Part shown: in pieces, positions 1 to 10,656 of the stretch | Position numbering within the stretch: the stretch's first letter is position 1 | Layout of the letters: each line of letters starts with the position of its first letter | The notes under the pieces: model-generated | Database searches by the model: none | The model's input: only the letters and a program-made list of their open reading frames with translations | What the model was told of the DNA's origin: nothing | Position numbers and translations under genes: made by a program | Origin: Arthrobacter sp. OVS8 | Lineage (GTDB): Bacteria; Actinomycetota; Actinomycetes; Actinomycetales; Micrococcaceae | Direction of reading: 5' to 3' | Length of the DNA stretch: 64,000 nt | Assembly: GCA_028370155.1 (NCBI GenBank) | Contig: CP116670.1 | Coordinates: 1,178,001 to 1,242,000 of the forward strand

Positions 1-675
1 CCCACCCCGCAGCCCTCCACGCCCGAATCCGTGGCAGAAGTGGTGGCACAGGTGGTCGCCGCACTGTCCGCACGCCCGGAGGCGCCGGCTCCCGACTCGC
101 CCGTGGGTGTCACCTTCCCCGGCATCATCCAGCACGGAGTGGTCCACTCCGCCGCCAATGTGGACAAGTCCTGGCTGGAACTGGACATCGACGGCCTGCT
201 GACCGCCCGGCTGGGCCGTCCCGTGGAGGTCATCAACGACGCCGACGCCGCCGGCCTCGCTGAGGCTCGCTTCGGCGCCGGTGCGTCCGTGGAGGGCACC
301 GTGCTGGTCATCACGCTCGGCACCGGAATCGGTTCCGCGTTCATCTTCGACGGCAAACTGGTCCCCAACGCCGAGCTCGGGCACCTTGAGATTGACGGCT
401 TCGACGCCGAGAGCAAGGCCTCGGCCGTGGCCCGCGAACGGGACGGACTGAGCTGGGAGGAGTACAGCGTGCTGCTGCAGCGGTACTTCTCGCATGTGGA
501 GTTCCTCTTCTCCCCCGAACTGTTCATCGTCGGCGGCGGCATCTCCAAGCGCGCCGACGAATACCTGCCGCGGCTGCAGCTGCGTACCCCGATTGTTCCG
601 GCGGAGCTGAAGAACGACGCCGGCATCGTGGGCGCCGCCCTTGAAATCGCGCTGAAGCACAAACTGGCGAAGTAG
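1..675 (+). CDS. ppgK: Polyphosphate glucokinase (ROK family), 5' truncated by window edge
   Basis: Phosphorylates glucose with polyphosphate or ATP in the cytoplasm, feeding glycolysis. The frame is open from base 1, so the start codon and the N-terminal phosphate-binding loop lie outside the window; an internal GTG at 31 is not the real start. Visible ROK features are the sugar-binding VINDADAAGLAEARFG stretch, the LGTGIGSAFIFDG loop and the ELGHLEIDG segment. The ROK zinc-cysteine cluster is absent, which together with the overall sequence favours the PpgK branch over ordinary glucokinase. The gene converges on nrdR across a long hairpin. The choice of PpgK over another ROK kinase rests on recognition, not alignment. 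Confidence 0.85.
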   Translation, partial: PTPQPSTPESVAEVVAQVVAALSARPEAPAPDSPVGVTFPGIIQHGVVHSAANVDKSWLELDIDGLLTARLGRPVEVINDADAAGLAEARFGAGASVEGTVLVITLGTGIGSAFIFDGKLVPNAELGHLEIDGFDAESKASAVARERDGLSWEEYSVLLQRYFSHVEFLFSPELFIVGGGISKRADEYLPRLQLRTPIVPAELKNDAGIVGAALEIALKHKLAK

Positions 676-693
676 CCAAAGAGGCGAGATAGC

Positions 694-754
694 CAAAGAG
701 CTATCACTTCGGGTCGTTCTGAACGCTGGGAACGACCCGGAGTGATAGCTCTTT
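694..754. terminator. Long hairpin between convergent ppgK and nrdR
   Basis: Arms 694-717 and 731-754 pair over 24 positions with a single G-T wobble around a 13-base loop. The arms begin with AAA and end with TTT, so the structure can act as an intrinsic terminator in both directions. It is longer than a terminator needs to be and resembles the palindromes at 4291 and 51131. Confidence 0.8.
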
Positions 755-843
755 GTTGTGGTGGTGCCGGTGGTGGCTGCGGCTTCCTCCGCTGCCACCA
801 CCGGAGTCTCTGGTCAGATTCCGCCGGTCCGGGACCGCTGGTC

Positions 844-1335
844 CTAGAGCGGGCTCTTCTGCTGGCTGGTGCCTTCGCGTCCCTTGGTCTCGGCCTCATG
901 GCGGAGCAGGGAAATGGCGGCCTCGAAGTCCTCGAGGGATTCAAAGGCCTGGTAGACGCTCGCGAAGCGCAGGTAGGCGACCTCGTCGAGCTTCTGGAGC
1001 GGGTTGAGGATGGCCAGGCCGACCTCATGCGCATCGATTTCCGCGGCGCCGGAGGCCCGGATCGCTTCTTCGACTTCCTGCGCGAGCATGGCGAGGTCGT
1101 CTTCCGTGACGGGACGGCCCTGGCAGGCCTTGCGCACGCCGTTGATGACCTTGCTGCGGCTGAACGGCTCGCCGACCCCGGACCGCTTGATCACCGTGAG
1201 GCTGGTGGTTTCGACAGTCGTGAAGCGGCGCCCGCACTCGGGACACTGCCGGCGGCGGCGGATGGCCGAACCGTCGTCGGCGATCCGGCTGTCCACCACA
1301 CGGGAATCAGGGTTGCGGCAAAACGGGCAATACAC
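844..1335 (-). CDS. nrdR: NrdR, transcriptional repressor of ribonucleotide reductase genes
   Basis: Nucleotide-sensing repressor that binds NrdR boxes upstream of nrd operons. The start is GTG at 1335: it gives the canonical N-terminus with CPFC at residues 3-6, and an AGGGGAGGAA ribosome site lies just upstream. The longer in-frame extension to 1404 has no such support. The zinc ribbon is CPFC plus CPEC at 31-34, with the basic IRRRRQ segment between them, followed by the ATP-cone domain (VIKRSG, F/SRSKV). The length of 163 aa is typical. It lies downstream of hisD on the same strand. I see no convincing NrdR box at its own promoter. Confidence 0.95.
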   Translation of the reverse strand: MYCPFCRNPDSRVVDSRIADDGSAIRRRRQCPECGRRFTTVETTSLTVIKRSGVGEPFSRSKVINGVRKACQGRPVTEDDLAMLAQEVEEAIRASGAAEIDAHEVGLAILNPLQKLDEVAYLRFASVYQAFESLEDFEAAISLLRHEAETKGREGTSQQKSPL

Positions 1336-1493
1336 GTTGTTTCCTCCCCTGTCGCACGTAGACGGCCGAACTGGTCGACCTTCTACAACAGTCGACTTGA
1401 GCACACCGGCAGTTCCATGGAGCCGTTGGCTCCGCCATCAGTTTACGACCAGATGTAGCTGAATAACAAGCCTGTAATTACTACATGTTGTGG

Positions 1494-2912
1494 TCAGGAG
1501 CCCCCGGCGAACCGGGCCGTGACGGCCTCCCCGTGGGCGGGAAGATCCTCCGCCCCGGACAGGCTGACGATGTGCCCGCTGACCTCTTCCAGGGCGGCAC
1601 GGGTGTAGTTGACCACCTGGATGGCACGCAGGAACGTGGTGACGTTCAGCCCGGAGGAGAACGTCGCGGTGCCACTGGTCGGCAGCACGTGGTTGGAGCC
1701 TGCGCAGTAGTCACCCAGGCTGACGGGGCTGTAGTCCCCAACGAAGATCGCACCGGCGCTGCGGATCCGGCCCGCGACGCCGGCCGCGTCCGCCGTCATG
1801 ATTTCCAGGTGTTCAGCCGCGTAGGCGTTGCACGCCGCGATGCCCTGTTCGAGGTCGTCCACCAGCACGACGCCGGACTGCGGGCCGGAGAGCGCTTCCC
1901 GGACCCGAACACTGTGCTTGGTCGCGGCCGCCTGGCGGTCCAGTTCAACGCGCACGGCGCCGGCGAGGGCGTCGGAGTCCGTCACCAGGACGGACGCCGC
2001 CTTGGGGTCGTGCTCGGCCTGGCTGATCAGGTCGGCGGCGACCAGCCCGGGCTGTGCGGTGGCGTCCGCGAGGATCGCGATCTCGGTGGTGCCCGCCTCG
2101 GAATCGATGCCGACGACGCCCTTGACGAGGCGCTTGGCCGTGGCGACGAAAACGTTGCCGGGGCCGGTGACAACGTCCACCGGGTCCAGTCCGGGGTTGT
2201 CCCCGCGCCGGGGATACCGTAGGCGAAGGCCGCTATGGCCTGGGCGCCGCCGATGGCGTAGACCTCGTCGATCCCGAGCAGGCACGCTGCGGCCAGGATG
2301 GTGGGGTGCGGGAGCCCGCCGAAGTCCTTTTGCGGAGGAGAGGCCAGGGCAATGGATTCGACGCCGGCGGCGAGGGCCGGGACGACATTCATGATCACCG
2401 AGGACGGGTAGACGGCCAGGCCTCCGGGGACGTAGAGGCCCACCCGCGCCACCGGGACCCAGTTCTGGCTGACCACCGCGCCTTCGCCGAGTTCGACGTC
2501 GGTGTCCGCGGGGCGCTGTGCGTCGGCAAAACGACGGGCGCGCTTGATGGACTCTTCCAGGGCCGCCCGGACGGCGGGATCGAGCCCGGCCAGCGCCGCC
2601 GTCAGGGCGTCGGCGGGGACCCGGGGTGCGACTGCTCCACACCGTCGAAGGTCCTGGCGAGCTCGCTGAGCGCGTCGAAGCCCCGGGTGCGGACGGCGCC
2701 GATGATGTCCAGGACTTTTGCTCGGCATCAGCCATGGTGCCGGCTTGCGCGCGCGGAACCGCGGCGCGGAGTCCGGCGAGGGTGAGCCGCTGGCCCCGCA
2801 GGTCGACGGTGCGGAAGTTGAGTTCGGCAGGTCCCGCCGGAACGGTATCGGGGCGAACGGTAACGGAGGGCACGGTAACGGCAGGCACGGTGCTGTCAGC
2901 TGAAGGGGTCAC
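1494..2912 (-). CDS. hisD: Histidinol dehydrogenase (frame broken by three apparent base losses)
   Basis: Oxidises L-histidinol to L-histidine in two NAD-dependent steps, the last reactions of histidine synthesis. The family is clear from [20 protein letters not shown], the [14 protein letters not shown] segment, [12 protein letters not shown] and the HxxH-like AEHLEIM region. The start is GTG 2912, giving a short low-complexity leader before [10 protein letters not shown]. Restoring one base at about 2715 (AAG|TCC), one in the C run near 2625 and one in the G run near 2200 gives a continuous protein of about 473 aa. Because there are three losses, both ends share a frame and a long false ORF spans the gene with a wrong middle. 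A membrane-protein gene lies 54 bp upstream. Confidence 0.93.
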   Translation of the reverse strand: MTPSADSTVPAVTVPSVTVRPDTVPAGPAELNFRTVDLRGQRLTLAGLRAAVPRAQAGTMADAEQKSWTSSAPSAPGASTRSASSPGPSTVWSSRTPGPRRRPDGGAGRARSRRPGGPGRVHQARPSFCRRTAPRGHRRRTRRRRGGQPELGPGGAGGPLRPRRPGRLPVLGDHECRPGPRRRRRIHCPGLSSAKGLRRAPAPHHPGRSVPARDRRGLRHRRRPGHSGLRLRYPRRGDNPGLDPVDVVTGPGNVFVATAKRLVKGVVGIDSEAGTTEIAILADATAQPGLVAADLISQAEHDPKAASVLVTDSDALAGAVRVELDRQAAATKHSVRVREALSGPQSGVVLVDDLEQGIAACNAYAAEHLEIMTADAAGVAGRIRSAGAIFVGDYSPVSLGDYCAGSNHVLPTSGTATFSSGLNVTTFLRAIQVVNYTRAALEEVSGHIVSLSGAEDLPAHGEAVTARFAGGS

Positions 2913-2966
2913 CCGTTCATTTTACGTGCCGCACCGCAGAGTCCCGCGCCCGTGACGCCGCGCCCG

Positions 2967-3614
2967 TTACAACGGAGCCGGATCTGTTGCTTGGTCTGTT
3001 GTTTCGCCTGTTGTTTCGCCAGCGGATTCGGGCTTCGGGGTGGTGAAGACGGTGTTCAGGAAGATGGCCAGGGCGGTGGCGGCCGGCCAGATTGCCAGCA
3101 CGGCCAGGGACCGCAGGGAAAACGCGATGCTGGCGCTGGCCGACGTGTCCTCCGGCGTTCCCCACCACAAGCCGCACAGGACGCCCGTCCCCCAGGCGGC
3201 GAGGGCGCCTACTGCTCCTGCGCCCACGGCCAGGAGGACGTCCCGCCCGGACGGCCCGTGGTGCTTGGTGCCGGTGGCCACGGCACCCGAAATGCAGCCG
3301 GCCAGCAGGAACAGTCCCGCCAGCACCAGGTCCCTGGGTAGCCACCCCTCTGTGTTGCCGCCGCTCCGCAGCTCCGGATTGCCCGAGAGCAGATTCAACC
3401 CAGAGGGCGCCAGGAGCCACCAGAGCAGCCCCACGGGGACACCGGCGGCGGCAATGACAGCGGCCTTCCGCCACGACACGGCGGACATGCCCGTCTCCGG
3501 CGCCGGGTGGCCGGAGGCCTGCTCCGGCCGAAAGCCGGGGTGCCCTTTGTCGCCCTGCCGGACCTTCTGCAGGGCGTCGTCCGGGTGCTGGCCGTGTACT
3601 GCTGGCTGTGTCAT
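2967..3614 (-). CDS. Predicted four-helix membrane protein, possibly DUF2567-like
   Basis: 215 aa. I do not recognise a defined function. After a hydrophilic N-terminus of about 45 residues there are four hydrophobic segments, near residues 50-69, 95-115, 125-150 and 165-190, followed by a Thr/Glu/Asp-rich tail. ATG 3614 is chosen because AAGG lies about 8 bases upstream; the open frame continues further upstream antisense to the flavin reductase, which is a shadow. It lies just upstream of hisD on the same strand and is divergent from the flavin reductase. The DUF2567 suggestion is from topology and memory of actinobacterial neighbourhoods only. Confidence 0.7.
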   Translation of the reverse strand: MTQPAVHGQHPDDALQKVRQGDKGHPGFRPEQASGHPAPETGMSAVSWRKAAVIAAAGVPVGLLWWLLAPSGLNLLSGNPELRSGGNTEGWLPRDLVLAGLFLLAGCISGAVATGTKHHGPSGRDVLLAVGAGAVGALAAWGTGVLCGLWWGTPEDTSASASIAFSLRSLAVLAIWPAATALAIFLNTVFTTPKPESAGETTGETTDQATDPAPL

Positions 3615-3779
3615 GCAACAAACCTTAACAAGCTTTTCCGACGCCGGGCACCTGACACCGTACGTCCCCGGATGACGTTCCACAGGACACCTCCGGTGGA
3701 ACAAGTACCGCGACCGGGCGACGGGGCAATACGCTGGCAGGGTAGGAACATCACACATGCAGCAGGGAGTTGGATCGCA

Positions 3780-4280
3780 GTGGCCACAGAGGACCAAGCC
3801 TTCGAGGGAACTTTTCGGGAGATGTTCCGCCGGCACGCCGCCGGCGTGGCCATCATCACCGCCAATTTCAACGGTGTCCCCTTCGGTTTCACGGCAACCT
3901 CCGTGGCCTCGCTTTCGGCAAAGCCGCCCCGGTTCACCTTCAACATGGCCCGGACCTCCAGCTCCTGGCCGGCCGTGGCCAACACCACCTACATCGGCGT
4001 CCACATGCTGGGGCTGGAAAACCAGGACCTGGCCGACCGCTTTGCCCGGACCAGCAACCGGTTCGAGGGTGACCACTGGGCGCTCGGGCCCCATGACGTG
4101 CCGATCCTCAATGATGTGGCCGGCTGGCTGATCGGCAAGGTCCAGATGCGGCTCTCCTTCGAGAACAACGCCGTGGTGGTGGTCGAGGTCGTGGAAGGTG
4201 AAGTGGGCGCCGACGGCGCTCCCCTGCTCTACCACTCCGGCGCCTACGGCCAGCCCGCGCCGCTGGACTACGAGATCTGA
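3780..4280 (+). CDS. Flavin reductase family protein (FMN-binding split barrel)
   Basis: 166 aa, typical of small NAD(P)H:flavin oxidoreductases that supply reduced FMN or FAD to two-component monooxygenases. Family features are F-R-x-x-F/M-R-R-H-A-A-G-V-A-I-I-T at the N-terminus, GVPFGFTATSVASLSAKPPR, the SSSWP/GVHMLG core and HSGAYG near the C-terminus. GTG 3780 (ATEDQAFEG) is preferred, with AGGGAG upstream; an ATG at 3757 is in another frame. No monooxygenase partner is adjacent, so the substrate cannot be inferred. It is transcribed divergently from the membrane protein gene and converges on dnaE. Confidence 0.82.
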   Translation: MATEDQAFEGTFREMFRRHAAGVAIITANFNGVPFGFTATSVASLSAKPPRFTFNMARTSSSWPAVANTTYIGVHMLGLENQDLADRFARTSNRFEGDHWALGPHDVPILNDVAGWLIGKVQMRLSFENNAVVVVEVVEGEVGADGAPLLYHSGAYGQPAPLDYEI

Positions 4281-4290
4281 ACCGCTCCTT

Positions 4291-4361
4291 CACCCGCCGA
4301 GGTGACACTTAACGCCCATGTCCTTGCGCGGCATGGGCGTTAAGCGTCACCTCGGCGGGTG
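4291..4361. terminator. Long palindrome between convergent flavin reductase and dnaE
   Basis: Arms 4291-4320 and 4332-4361 pair over 30 positions with one mismatch and an 11-base loop. It ends both converging transcription units. There is no poly-T tract, so it is not a textbook intrinsic terminator. Its inner core (GGTGACACTTAACGCCCAT) is close to the core of the palindrome at 51131. Confidence 0.72.
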
Positions 4362-4379
4362 GAGAGCCCCTGCAGATGA

Positions 4380-7300
4380 TTAGTTATCCAGGCAGGTCGG
4401 ACCGAGCAGCACCTTGAGGTCCCCGAACAATGACGGGCTGGGGTTGACCCGGAGATGCACGGGCAGGCCCATGACCTCCACCCGGGAGTCGCCCTGCAGG
4501 TGCAGCCGCACCTCGGACTTGCCGCGGTGCGTCCGCAGCACGTCTCCCAGTTCGGTCACCACGGCTTCGGTCGCCTTGTGCGTCTGCACCGTGATCACGA
4601 GGGCCCGTTCAGGCCCTCGCTGAGGTCCGGGACGGAGAGTTCCATGCAGTTGAGGGCGATGGCGCCGTCGTCACGGCGCTGCAGCCGCCCTTAACCACCA
4701 CGATCAGGTCTTCCGCCAGGACGGACGCGATGGGACCGTAGACCTGGCCGAAGAACATGACCTCGACGGAACCGCCCAGGTCCTCGATTTCCGCCCGGGC
4801 GTAGGCGTTGCCGCTGGCTTTGGCGATCCGCCGGCTCAGCGAGGTGATCATCCCGGCGATGGTGACGATGGCGCCGTCGTGCGGGCCGTCTTCGGCGATG
4901 ATCGAGGTGATGGACTGGTCGGCGTGCTGGCTCAGCAGTCCTTCGAGGCCCTGCAGCGGGTGGTCCGAGACGTAGAGTCCGAGCATGTCCCGTTCGAAGG
5001 AGAGTTTGTCCTTCTTGTCCCATTCGGGCAGATCGGGGATTTCGATACTGAGTGACGCCTCGGATTCCGCCTCGTCGAACCCGGCGAAGAGGTCGAACTG
5101 GCCGATCGCCTCGTTGCGCTTGAGCGTGATGACGGAGTCAATGGCTTCTTCGTGGATCATCGCCAGGGCGCGCCGGTGGTGGTTCAGGGAGTCGAACGCG
5201 CCGGCCTTGATCAGGGACTCGATGGTGCGCTTGTTGCACACGACGGCCGGGACCTTCATCAGGTAGTCCTTGAAGGACGTGTAGGCACCCTCCTTTTCAC
5301 GCGCCGCCACCATGGCCTCGACGGCGTTCACGCCGACGTTGCGGATGGCGCCCATGCCGAAGCGGATGTCGTTGCCGACAGGGGTGAAGTTCAGGGCGGA
5401 CTCGTTGACGTCCGGCGGCAGCACCGTGATGCCCATGCGCCGGCATTCATTGAGGTAGATGGCCGACTTGTCCTTGTCGTCGCCGACGCTGGTGAGCAGG
5501 GCGGCCATGTACTCCGGCGCGTAGTGCGCCTTGAGGTATGCGGTCCAGTAGGAGATCACGCCGTAGGCGGCCGAGTGCGCCTTGTTGAACGCGTAGTCGG
5601 AGAACGGCAGGAGGATATCCCACAGGGTCTTGACCGCTTCCATGGAGTAGCCGTTGTCCTGCATGCCCTGGGAGAACCCGGCGAACTGCTTGTCCAGCTC
5701 GGATTTCTTCTTCTTGCCCATGGCCCGGCGCAGGATGTCTGCCTGGCCCAGCGTGTACCCGGCGAGCTTCTGCGCCACGGCCATAACCTGCTCCTGGTAC
5801 ACGATCAGGCCGTAGGTTCCGCCGAGGATCTCGGAGAGCGGTTCCTCGAGTTCCGGGTGGATCGGAATGACTTCCTGGATCTTGTTCTTGCGCAGTGCGT
5901 AGTCGGTGTGGGCGTTGGCGCCCATGGGGCCCGGCCGGTAAAGCGCCAGCACGGCGGAGATGTCTTCGAAGTTGTCAGGCTTCATCAACTTGAGCAGGGA
6001 CCGCATCGGGCCGCCGTCGAGCTGGAACACGCCCAGGGTGTCGCCGCGGGCCAGCAGCTCGTAGGACGCCGCGTCGTCGAGCTCCAGGGACTCAAGGTCC
6101 AGGTCCACACCGCGGTTCATCTGGATGTTTTCGAGGGCGTCCGAAATGATCGTGAGGTTCCGCAGGCCGAGGAAGTCCATCTTGATCAGGCCGAGGCCCT
6201 CGGACGTCGGGTAGTCGAACTGGGTGATGACCTGGCCGTCCTGGAAGCGGCGCATGATCGGGATGACGTCGATGATCGGGTCCGAGGACATGATGACGCC
6301 GGCCGCGTGGACACCCCACTGCCGCTTCAGGCCCTCGATGCCGAGCGCCGTCTCGAACACCTTGGCGGCTTCCGGGTCGGTGGCGATGAGCTGCCGGAAG
6401 TCGCCGGCCTCGCTGTACCGCTTGGAGTCCTTGTTCTGGATATCGGCGAGCGGGATGTCCTTGGCCATCACGGCCGGCGGCAGTGCCTTGGTGAGCGTCT
6501 CGCCCATGCTGAACGGGTAGCCCAGCACGCGTGAGGAGTCCTTGAGGGCCTGCTTGGTCTTGATGGTGCCGTAGGTGACGATCATGGCGACACGCTCGTC
6601 GCCGTATTTGCGTGTGACGTAGTCGATCACTTCGGAGCGGCGCCGGTCATCGAAGTCGACGTCGAAGTCAGGCATGGAGACGCGGTCCGGGTTGAGGAAG
6701 CGCTCGAAGATCAGGCCGTGGTGCAGCGGATCGAGGTCGGTGATGCGCATGGCGTAGGCCACCATGGACCCGGCGCCCGAGCCACGTCCGGGACCCACGC
6801 GGATGCCGTTGTTTTTGGCCCAGTTGATGAAGTCGGCCACGACGAGGAAGTAGCCCGGGAACCCCATGGAATTGATGACGCCCAGTTCGTAGTCGGCCTG
6901 GGTGCGCACCTTGTCGGGGATGCCCTGGGGGTAGCGGTAGCGGAGTCCCTTGTCGACCTCCTTGACCAGCCAGGACGTCTCGTCCTCCCCTTCCGGGCAG
7001 GGGAACCGGGGCATGTAGTTGGCCCCGGTGTTGAACGACACTTCGCAGCGCTCGGCGATCAGGAGTGTGTTGTCGCACGCTTCCGGGTGGTCCCGGAACA
7101 GCTCCCGCATCTCCTGCGGTGACTTCAGGTAGTAGCCGCTGCCCGAAAAGGCGAACCGGGATCCGCCGTTGTCGTACGTCGGTTCCAGGAGAGTGGAGCC
7201 GGACTGGATGGCCAGCAGGGCCTCGTGCGCCTTGGCGTCATGCTCGTGGGTGTAGTGCAGGTCGTTGGTGGCCACCAGCGGAAGGTTCAGTTCCTTGGCC

Positions 7301-7934
7301 AGGCGCAGCAGGTCACCCGTGACGCGCCGCTCGATGTCCAGGCCGTGGTCCATGAGTTCGCAGAAGTAGTTCTCGGCGCCGAAGATGTCACGGAATTCGG
7401 CCGCCGCTTCGACGGCTTCCCGGTACTGGCCGAGCCGGAGCCTCGTCTGGACCTCGCCCGACGGGCAGCCGGTGGTGGCGATCAGGCCTTCCGAGTAGGT
7501 GTTCAGCAGCTCACGGTCCAGCCGGGGCCATTTGCCGAAGACCGAGTCCAGGGAGGCGATCGACGAGGCACGGAACAGGTTCCGCATGCCCTTGTTGTTG
7601 TAGCTGAGCAGCGTCATGTGCGTGTAGGAACCGCCGCCGGAGATGTCGTCCTTGCGCTGGTTTTCCTCGCCCCAGCGGACACGGGTCTTGTCCGTGCGCG
7701 CGGTTCCGGGGTGACATAGGCCTCGACGCCGATGATCGGCTTGATGCCTTGGTCCGTGGCCCGCTTCCAGAAGTCGAAGGCACCGAAGAGGTAGCCATGG
7801 TCCGTGGTGGCGAGGGCAGGCATGCCCAGCCGTTCGGTTTCGTCGAACAGCTCCCCAAGCCGGGCGGCACCGTCCAGCATGGAGTATTCGGTGTGGTTGT
7901 GGAGATGAACGAACGATTTGTTGCTGGAAGTCAC
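4380..7934 (-). CDS. dnaE: DNA polymerase III alpha subunit (three apparent base losses)
   Basis: Replicative polymerase catalytic subunit. The PHP domain opens with [14 protein letters not shown] and contains TTDHG. The palm carries the catalytic acidic motif PDFDVDFDD, with [14 protein letters not shown] before it; a helix-hairpin-helix and C-terminal OB fold follow ([11 protein letters not shown]). Length after repair is about 1,185 aa, normal for DnaE1. Losses are in the CC run at 7706-7707 (restores [15 protein letters not shown]), in the G run near 4690 ([14 protein letters not shown]) and near 4605 (NGPLVITVQ). The start is GTG 7934 with only a weak ribosome site. Being essential, the gene is strong evidence that the breaks are artefacts. 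Confidence 0.96.
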
Positions 7935-8031
7935 CGAATCATTCTAGTGCCGCCCGCGGACGATTCAGCGCGGCACTCCGGACGCCGCCCGATCGGACCG
8001 CGGCCCCGGGCAGCGGGCCCCGGGCTGCCAA

Positions 8032-9104
8032 TCAGGCCTGTCCGGACTCCAGGACCTCCAGGGCGTACCGCAGGTCCTGCGGGTACTCGCTGGTGACGGT
8101 GACCTGTTCCCCGGTCCGGGGATGGGCGAAGGACAGCTGCCGCGCGTGCAGCCACTGCCGGGTGAGCCCCAGGGTGGCGGCGAGCCGCGGGTCCGCGCCG
8201 TAGGTCAGGTCGCCGGCGCAGGGGTGGCGCAGGGCGGAGAAGTGCACGCGGATCTGGTGCGTGCGGCCGGTTTCGAGGTGGACTTCCACCAGCGAGGCCT
8301 TGCCGAATGCCTCCAGGACCTCGTAGTGCGTGATGGAGTCCCGGCCGTCTTCAATCACGGCGAAGCGCCAGTCGTGGCCCGGGTGGCGGCCGATCGGGGC
8401 GTCAATGGTGCCGGCCAGCGGGTCCGGCAGGCCCTGGACGACGGCGTGGTAGACCTTGTCCACCGTGCGTTCCTTGAAGGCGCGCTTGAGGGCCGTGTAC
8501 GCCTCTTCCGTCTTGGCCACCACCATCACCCCGGACGTCCCGACGTCGAGCCGGTGGACGATGCCCGCGCGCTCCGGCGAGCCGGAGGTGGAGATCCGGT
8601 AACCGAGGCCGGCGAGCCCTCCGACGACGGTGGGTCCCACCCAGCCGGGCGAGGGATGGGCGGCCACACCGACCGGTTTGTCGATGACGACAAATTCGTC
8701 ATCGTCCAGCAGGATGTTCAGGCCTTCCACGACTTCCTCCACAATTTCCAGGGGTCCCGGCGCGCCGGGACGACGACGTCGAGCACGGCGCCGGGGGCGA
8801 GCTTGAGCGACTTTCCGACGGCTTTGTCCCCGCTGCTGACGTTGCCGTCGCCGATCAGCACGGCGGCCTGCGAGCGGGAGATGTCCATAAGCTTTGCCAG
8901 CCCGGCATCCACGCGGGTCCCGGCAAGTTCGTCCGGGACCACAAAGCGGAAGGATGCTGCCGGTGTCGCGCCGGACACCGGCCCGGTGTCGTCGCCCGCA
9001 CCGTCCTCGTCGACGTCCTCCGGCAGGATGTCCTCCGGTAGTGTGCCGGCCGGGGTCAGGTCTTCGGGCGTCGTGTGCTCAGGCGCCGTGTCCCTAGGAG
9101 TCAT
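8032..9104 (-). CDS. rluD: RluD-type 23S rRNA pseudouridine synthase (one base loss)
   Basis: Converts uridines of helix 69 in 23S rRNA to pseudouridine; the family assignment is firm, the exact target is inferred. An acidic N-terminal tail of about 45 residues precedes an S4 domain ([20 protein letters not shown]), then the catalytic domain with [18 protein letters not shown], whose Asp is the nucleophile. One base is missing near 8763-8770 ([19 protein letters not shown]). Repaired length is about 357 aa. The start overlaps the lspA stop by 11 bases, so the two are probably translationally coupled. Confidence 0.9.
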
Positions 9105-9677
9105 GGTTCACTGTGTCCTTCGTGAGGTGCGAGCCGTCCAGGGAGATCCCGCGCAGCGTGAGCAGGCAGATGATGACCACCGCGGAAACTACGGCTGAGT
9201 CGGCGATGTTGAAGATCGCGAAATTGGGGAGCTGGATGAAATCCACCACATGGCCCATGGCGAAGGAGGGTTCACGGAACAGGCGGTCCGTGAGGTTGCC
9301 CAGGGCGCCGCCGAGGAGCAGTCCGAGCGCCAGGGCCCACCAGAGCGAGCCGAGTTTCCGCAGCTGCAGCAGAATGGCGATCGATACCGCGGTCATGATG
9401 ATGGTGAACACCCAGGTGACGTTCTCGCCGATCGAGAAGGCGGCGCCGGAGTTGCGGATGTAGTACCAGTGCAGGAGCGGGGGCAGGACGGGAATCCTCT
9501 CCCCTCGGTCATGTTGGCCGTGACCCACAGTTTGGTCAGCTGGTCGAAGACATAGGCGAATGCTGCCAGGCCAAAGAACAGGGACAGCAGCAGGGCCCGC
9601 CGCGGCCGCGGCTTGATGGGCCGTGCCTGGTCGGACTCAGCGGGCTGCGCGGCGTCAGGTGATGGTGCGTCAGTCAT
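9094..9677 (-). CDS. lspA: Lipoprotein signal peptidase II (one base loss)
   Basis: Membrane aspartyl protease that removes signal peptides from diacylglyceryl prolipoproteins. Four membrane helices are visible. The conserved regions are NSGAAFSIG, the GNLTDRLF motif, HVVDF and FNIADS; the Asp residues in the last two are the expected catalytic pair. ATG 9677 (TDAPSPD) is chosen as start; about 194 aa after repair. A G is missing from the GGGG run at 9501-9504, where TEGERIPVLPPLLHW is restored. It overlaps rluD downstream. Confidence 0.92.
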
Positions 9678-9760
9678 AGGGCTTTCGTTCACGGGCCAGT
9701 GCGGGGACTGGGAGCTGGGTGCTTGGGCACGGCCGCCGGTGGAACCTGCGGTTAATGGCA

Positions 9761-9797
9761 AAAGCCGGCGGCCGAGGAATCCTCAGCCACCGGCTTT
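9761..9797 (-). terminator. Intrinsic terminator of divIVA
   Basis: Read on the minus strand, AAAGCCGGTGGC pairs with GCCGCCGGCTTT (one mismatch) and is followed by TTTTG, directly after the divIVA stop codon. It separates divIVA from lspA. Confidence 0.8.
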
Positions 9798-10507
9798 CAG
9801 AATACTTTGCTTTTGACCCTAGCTTGCTTCGACCTCGGGGCGGCCACGGAGCCGCGGGCGTCCAGGTCACGCAGCTGGCCTTCGATGTAGGCCTTCAGGC
9901 GTGAACGGTAGTCGCGTTCGAAGCCGCGGAGCTGCTCGACCTTGCGTTCCAGCACGGAGCGCTGCTGCTCGAGGGCGCCAAGGATCTTCCGGGACTTCTC
10001 CTGGGCGTCGTTGACGAGGCTGCTGGCTTCGATCTGCGCTTCGGCGATGATCTTGTCGCGCTGCTGCTCGCCGTCGGCGACGTGCTTGTCGTGCATCTGC
10101 TGTGCCATGGCCAACAGCCCTGCAGCGGACTCGGCTGCCGGAGTAGCGGCGCTGCGGGCCGGTGCGGCTGCCTGCTCGGCTTCCTTCTTCTTGGCAACCT
10201 CAGCGGCCTTGGCGGCTTCGGCGGCCTTGGCCTCGGCTTCTGCCTTGGCGCGGTCTTCCTTGTCCTTGTCGGCCTTGACGGGTGCCGGGACCTTTTCCAC
10301 GACGGGAGCCGCGGCGGCGGAGCTGGCAGGCGTGCCGGCGCCCAGTTCGGCGAGCTTCTTGCGGAGCTCGTCGTTCTCCTGGTTCAGGCGTCGCAGTTCG
10401 ACGACGATCTCGTCCAGGAAGTCATCAACTTCATCCTGGTCGTAGCCTTCGCGGAACTTGGTCGGCTGAAAGCGCTTGTTGACAACGTCTTCTGGCGTCA
10501 AAGCCAT
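9797..10507 (-). CDS. divIVA: DivIVA/Wag31 polar growth and septum-site protein
   Basis: Coiled-coil protein that binds curved membrane and organises polar wall growth in actinobacteria. The DivIVA N-terminal domain is evident (LTPEDVVNKRFQPTKFREGYDQDEVDDFLDEI), followed by a Glu/Ala/Lys-rich linker (about residues 75-120), a second coiled coil (MAQQMHDKHVADGEQQRDKI onward) and a basic C-terminal tail. 236 aa, intact. ATG 10507 fits the conserved MALTPEDV start. It has its own terminator. Wag31 proteins are phosphorylated by PknA/B-type kinases in relatives; I cannot assign a site here. Confidence 0.94.
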   Translation of the reverse strand: MALTPEDVVNKRFQPTKFREGYDQDEVDDFLDEIVVELRRLNQENDELRKKLAELGAGTPASSAAAAPVVEKVPAPVKADKDKEDRAKAEAEAKAAEAAKAAEVAKKKEAEQAAAPARSAATPAAESAAGLLAMAQQMHDKHVADGEQQRDKIIAEAQIEASSLVNDAQEKSRKILGALEQQRSVLERKVEQLRGFERDYRSRLKAYIEGQLRDLDARGSVAAPRSKQARVKSKVF

Positions 10508-10656
10508 CTGGTCACCTCGTTGGTCTAGTTAGTCAGTAGGCCTTCCGGCCGTCAAAACTACGGTACCTAAATATGGTCTGGTTCCTCTAATTCAACACCG
10601 CAGTGTCAAACCGGAGTTTCTATCAGTTTGGGCCGCGGACCAGGTCCGCCGCCCGG

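Noticed and set aside
1336..1493. NrdR box at the nrdR promoter
   Set aside because: A CTACATGTTGTGG stretch near 1480 has only weak resemblance to the consensus and no paired second box.
4291..4361. Palindrome as an insertion-sequence remnant or attachment site
   Set aside because: No transposase, target duplication or integrase nearby; placement between convergent genes favours a termination-related element.
4380..7934. dnaE and other broken genes as true pseudogenes
   Set aside because: Essential single-copy functions, full-length conservation on both sides of each break, and uniform one-base losses argue against decay.
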